From contig CBEUVQ010000072.1 of the NCBI GenBank assembly GCA_965546615.1, positions 1 to 5,766 of the forward strand: a stretch of DNA of 5,766 nucleotides, in the 5' to 3' direction. Source of the DNA: CBEUVQ01 sp965546615. GTDB lineage: Bacteria > Bacillota > Desulfotomaculia > Desulfotomaculales > Desulfohalotomaculaceae. The notes beneath the pieces were generated by a model. It searched no databases and had not been told where the DNA came from. It was given only the letters and a program-made list of their open reading frames with translations. This document shows positions 5,760 through 5,766 of this stretch, piece after piece. A program made the translations under genes and the position numbers. Numbering within the stretch: position 1 is the first letter of the stretch; every line of letters begins with the position of its first letter.

Positions 5760-5766
5760 ATGAGTG
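5760..5766 (+). CDS. sigH: Start of downstream gene, probably sporulation sigma factor SigH (3' end outside window)
   Basis: Only ATG AGT plus one base is visible. GGGG at 5749-5752 (within GCGGGGCGAT) is a good Shine-Dalgarno site seven bases before this ATG. The ATG at 5755 is only two bases from the site and is followed after one codon by TGA, so 5760 is the start. The identity as sigH, the RNA polymerase sigma factor for the transition to stationary phase and sporulation, rests on gene order (cysS-mrnC-rlmB-yacP-sigH is conserved in Firmicutes) and on the private promoter upstream. No protein evidence is available in the window. Confidence 0.6.

Overview
The window is a dense, single-strand (+) housekeeping operon in the order gltX (3' part) - cysE - cysS - mrnC - thyX - rlmB - rae1 (yacP) - start of a gene that is probably sigH. 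This order, with thyX between mrnC and rlmB, the strong GG-rich Shine-Dalgarno sites, and cysE/cysS/mrnC/rlmB/yacP proteins resembling those of Bacillus, point to a Firmicute. A spore-forming clostridial lineage (Peptococcaceae/Desulfotomaculum-like) is most likely. The exact genus cannot be read from the sequence. Base composition and codon use look uniform throughout, with no sign of transfer, mobile elements, CRISPR arrays, tRNA or rRNA genes.

Layout: 1-952 is the C-terminal two thirds of glutamyl-tRNA synthetase. 979-1662 is serine acetyltransferase, with a TTG start and a Shine-Dalgarno site that can fold into a small GC hairpin. 1666-3126 is cysteinyl-tRNA synthetase, and its last 16 bases overlap Mini-ribonuclease III (3111-3542). 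3579-4316 is flavin-dependent thymidylate synthase. 4338-5084 is the 23S rRNA 2'-O-methyltransferase RlmB, overlapping by 8 bases the NYN/PIN ribonuclease Rae1 (5077-5589). The only real intergenic stretch is 5590-5759 (170 bases). It holds a near-consensus sigma-A promoter (5618-5647) with a short palindrome on its -35 box, followed by a leader of about 106 nt. That leader contains two mutually exclusive hairpins and a U-rich stretch, then a good ribosome-binding site and an ATG at 5760.

Functionally the genes form a translation module. GltX and CysS charge tRNA, and CysE starts the synthesis of the cysteine that CysS uses. MrnC and RlmB mature and modify 23S rRNA, and Rae1 cleaves mRNA on the ribosome. 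ThyX (dTMP synthesis) is the metabolic outlier. The short gaps and two overlaps suggest one transcript with translational coupling, while the last gene has its own promoter.

I did not find a new defence, mobile or biosynthetic system here. The coding part is ordinary. The parts most worth a second look are the 5590-5759 leader/promoter region and the cysE initiation region, and these are structural inferences made by eye.
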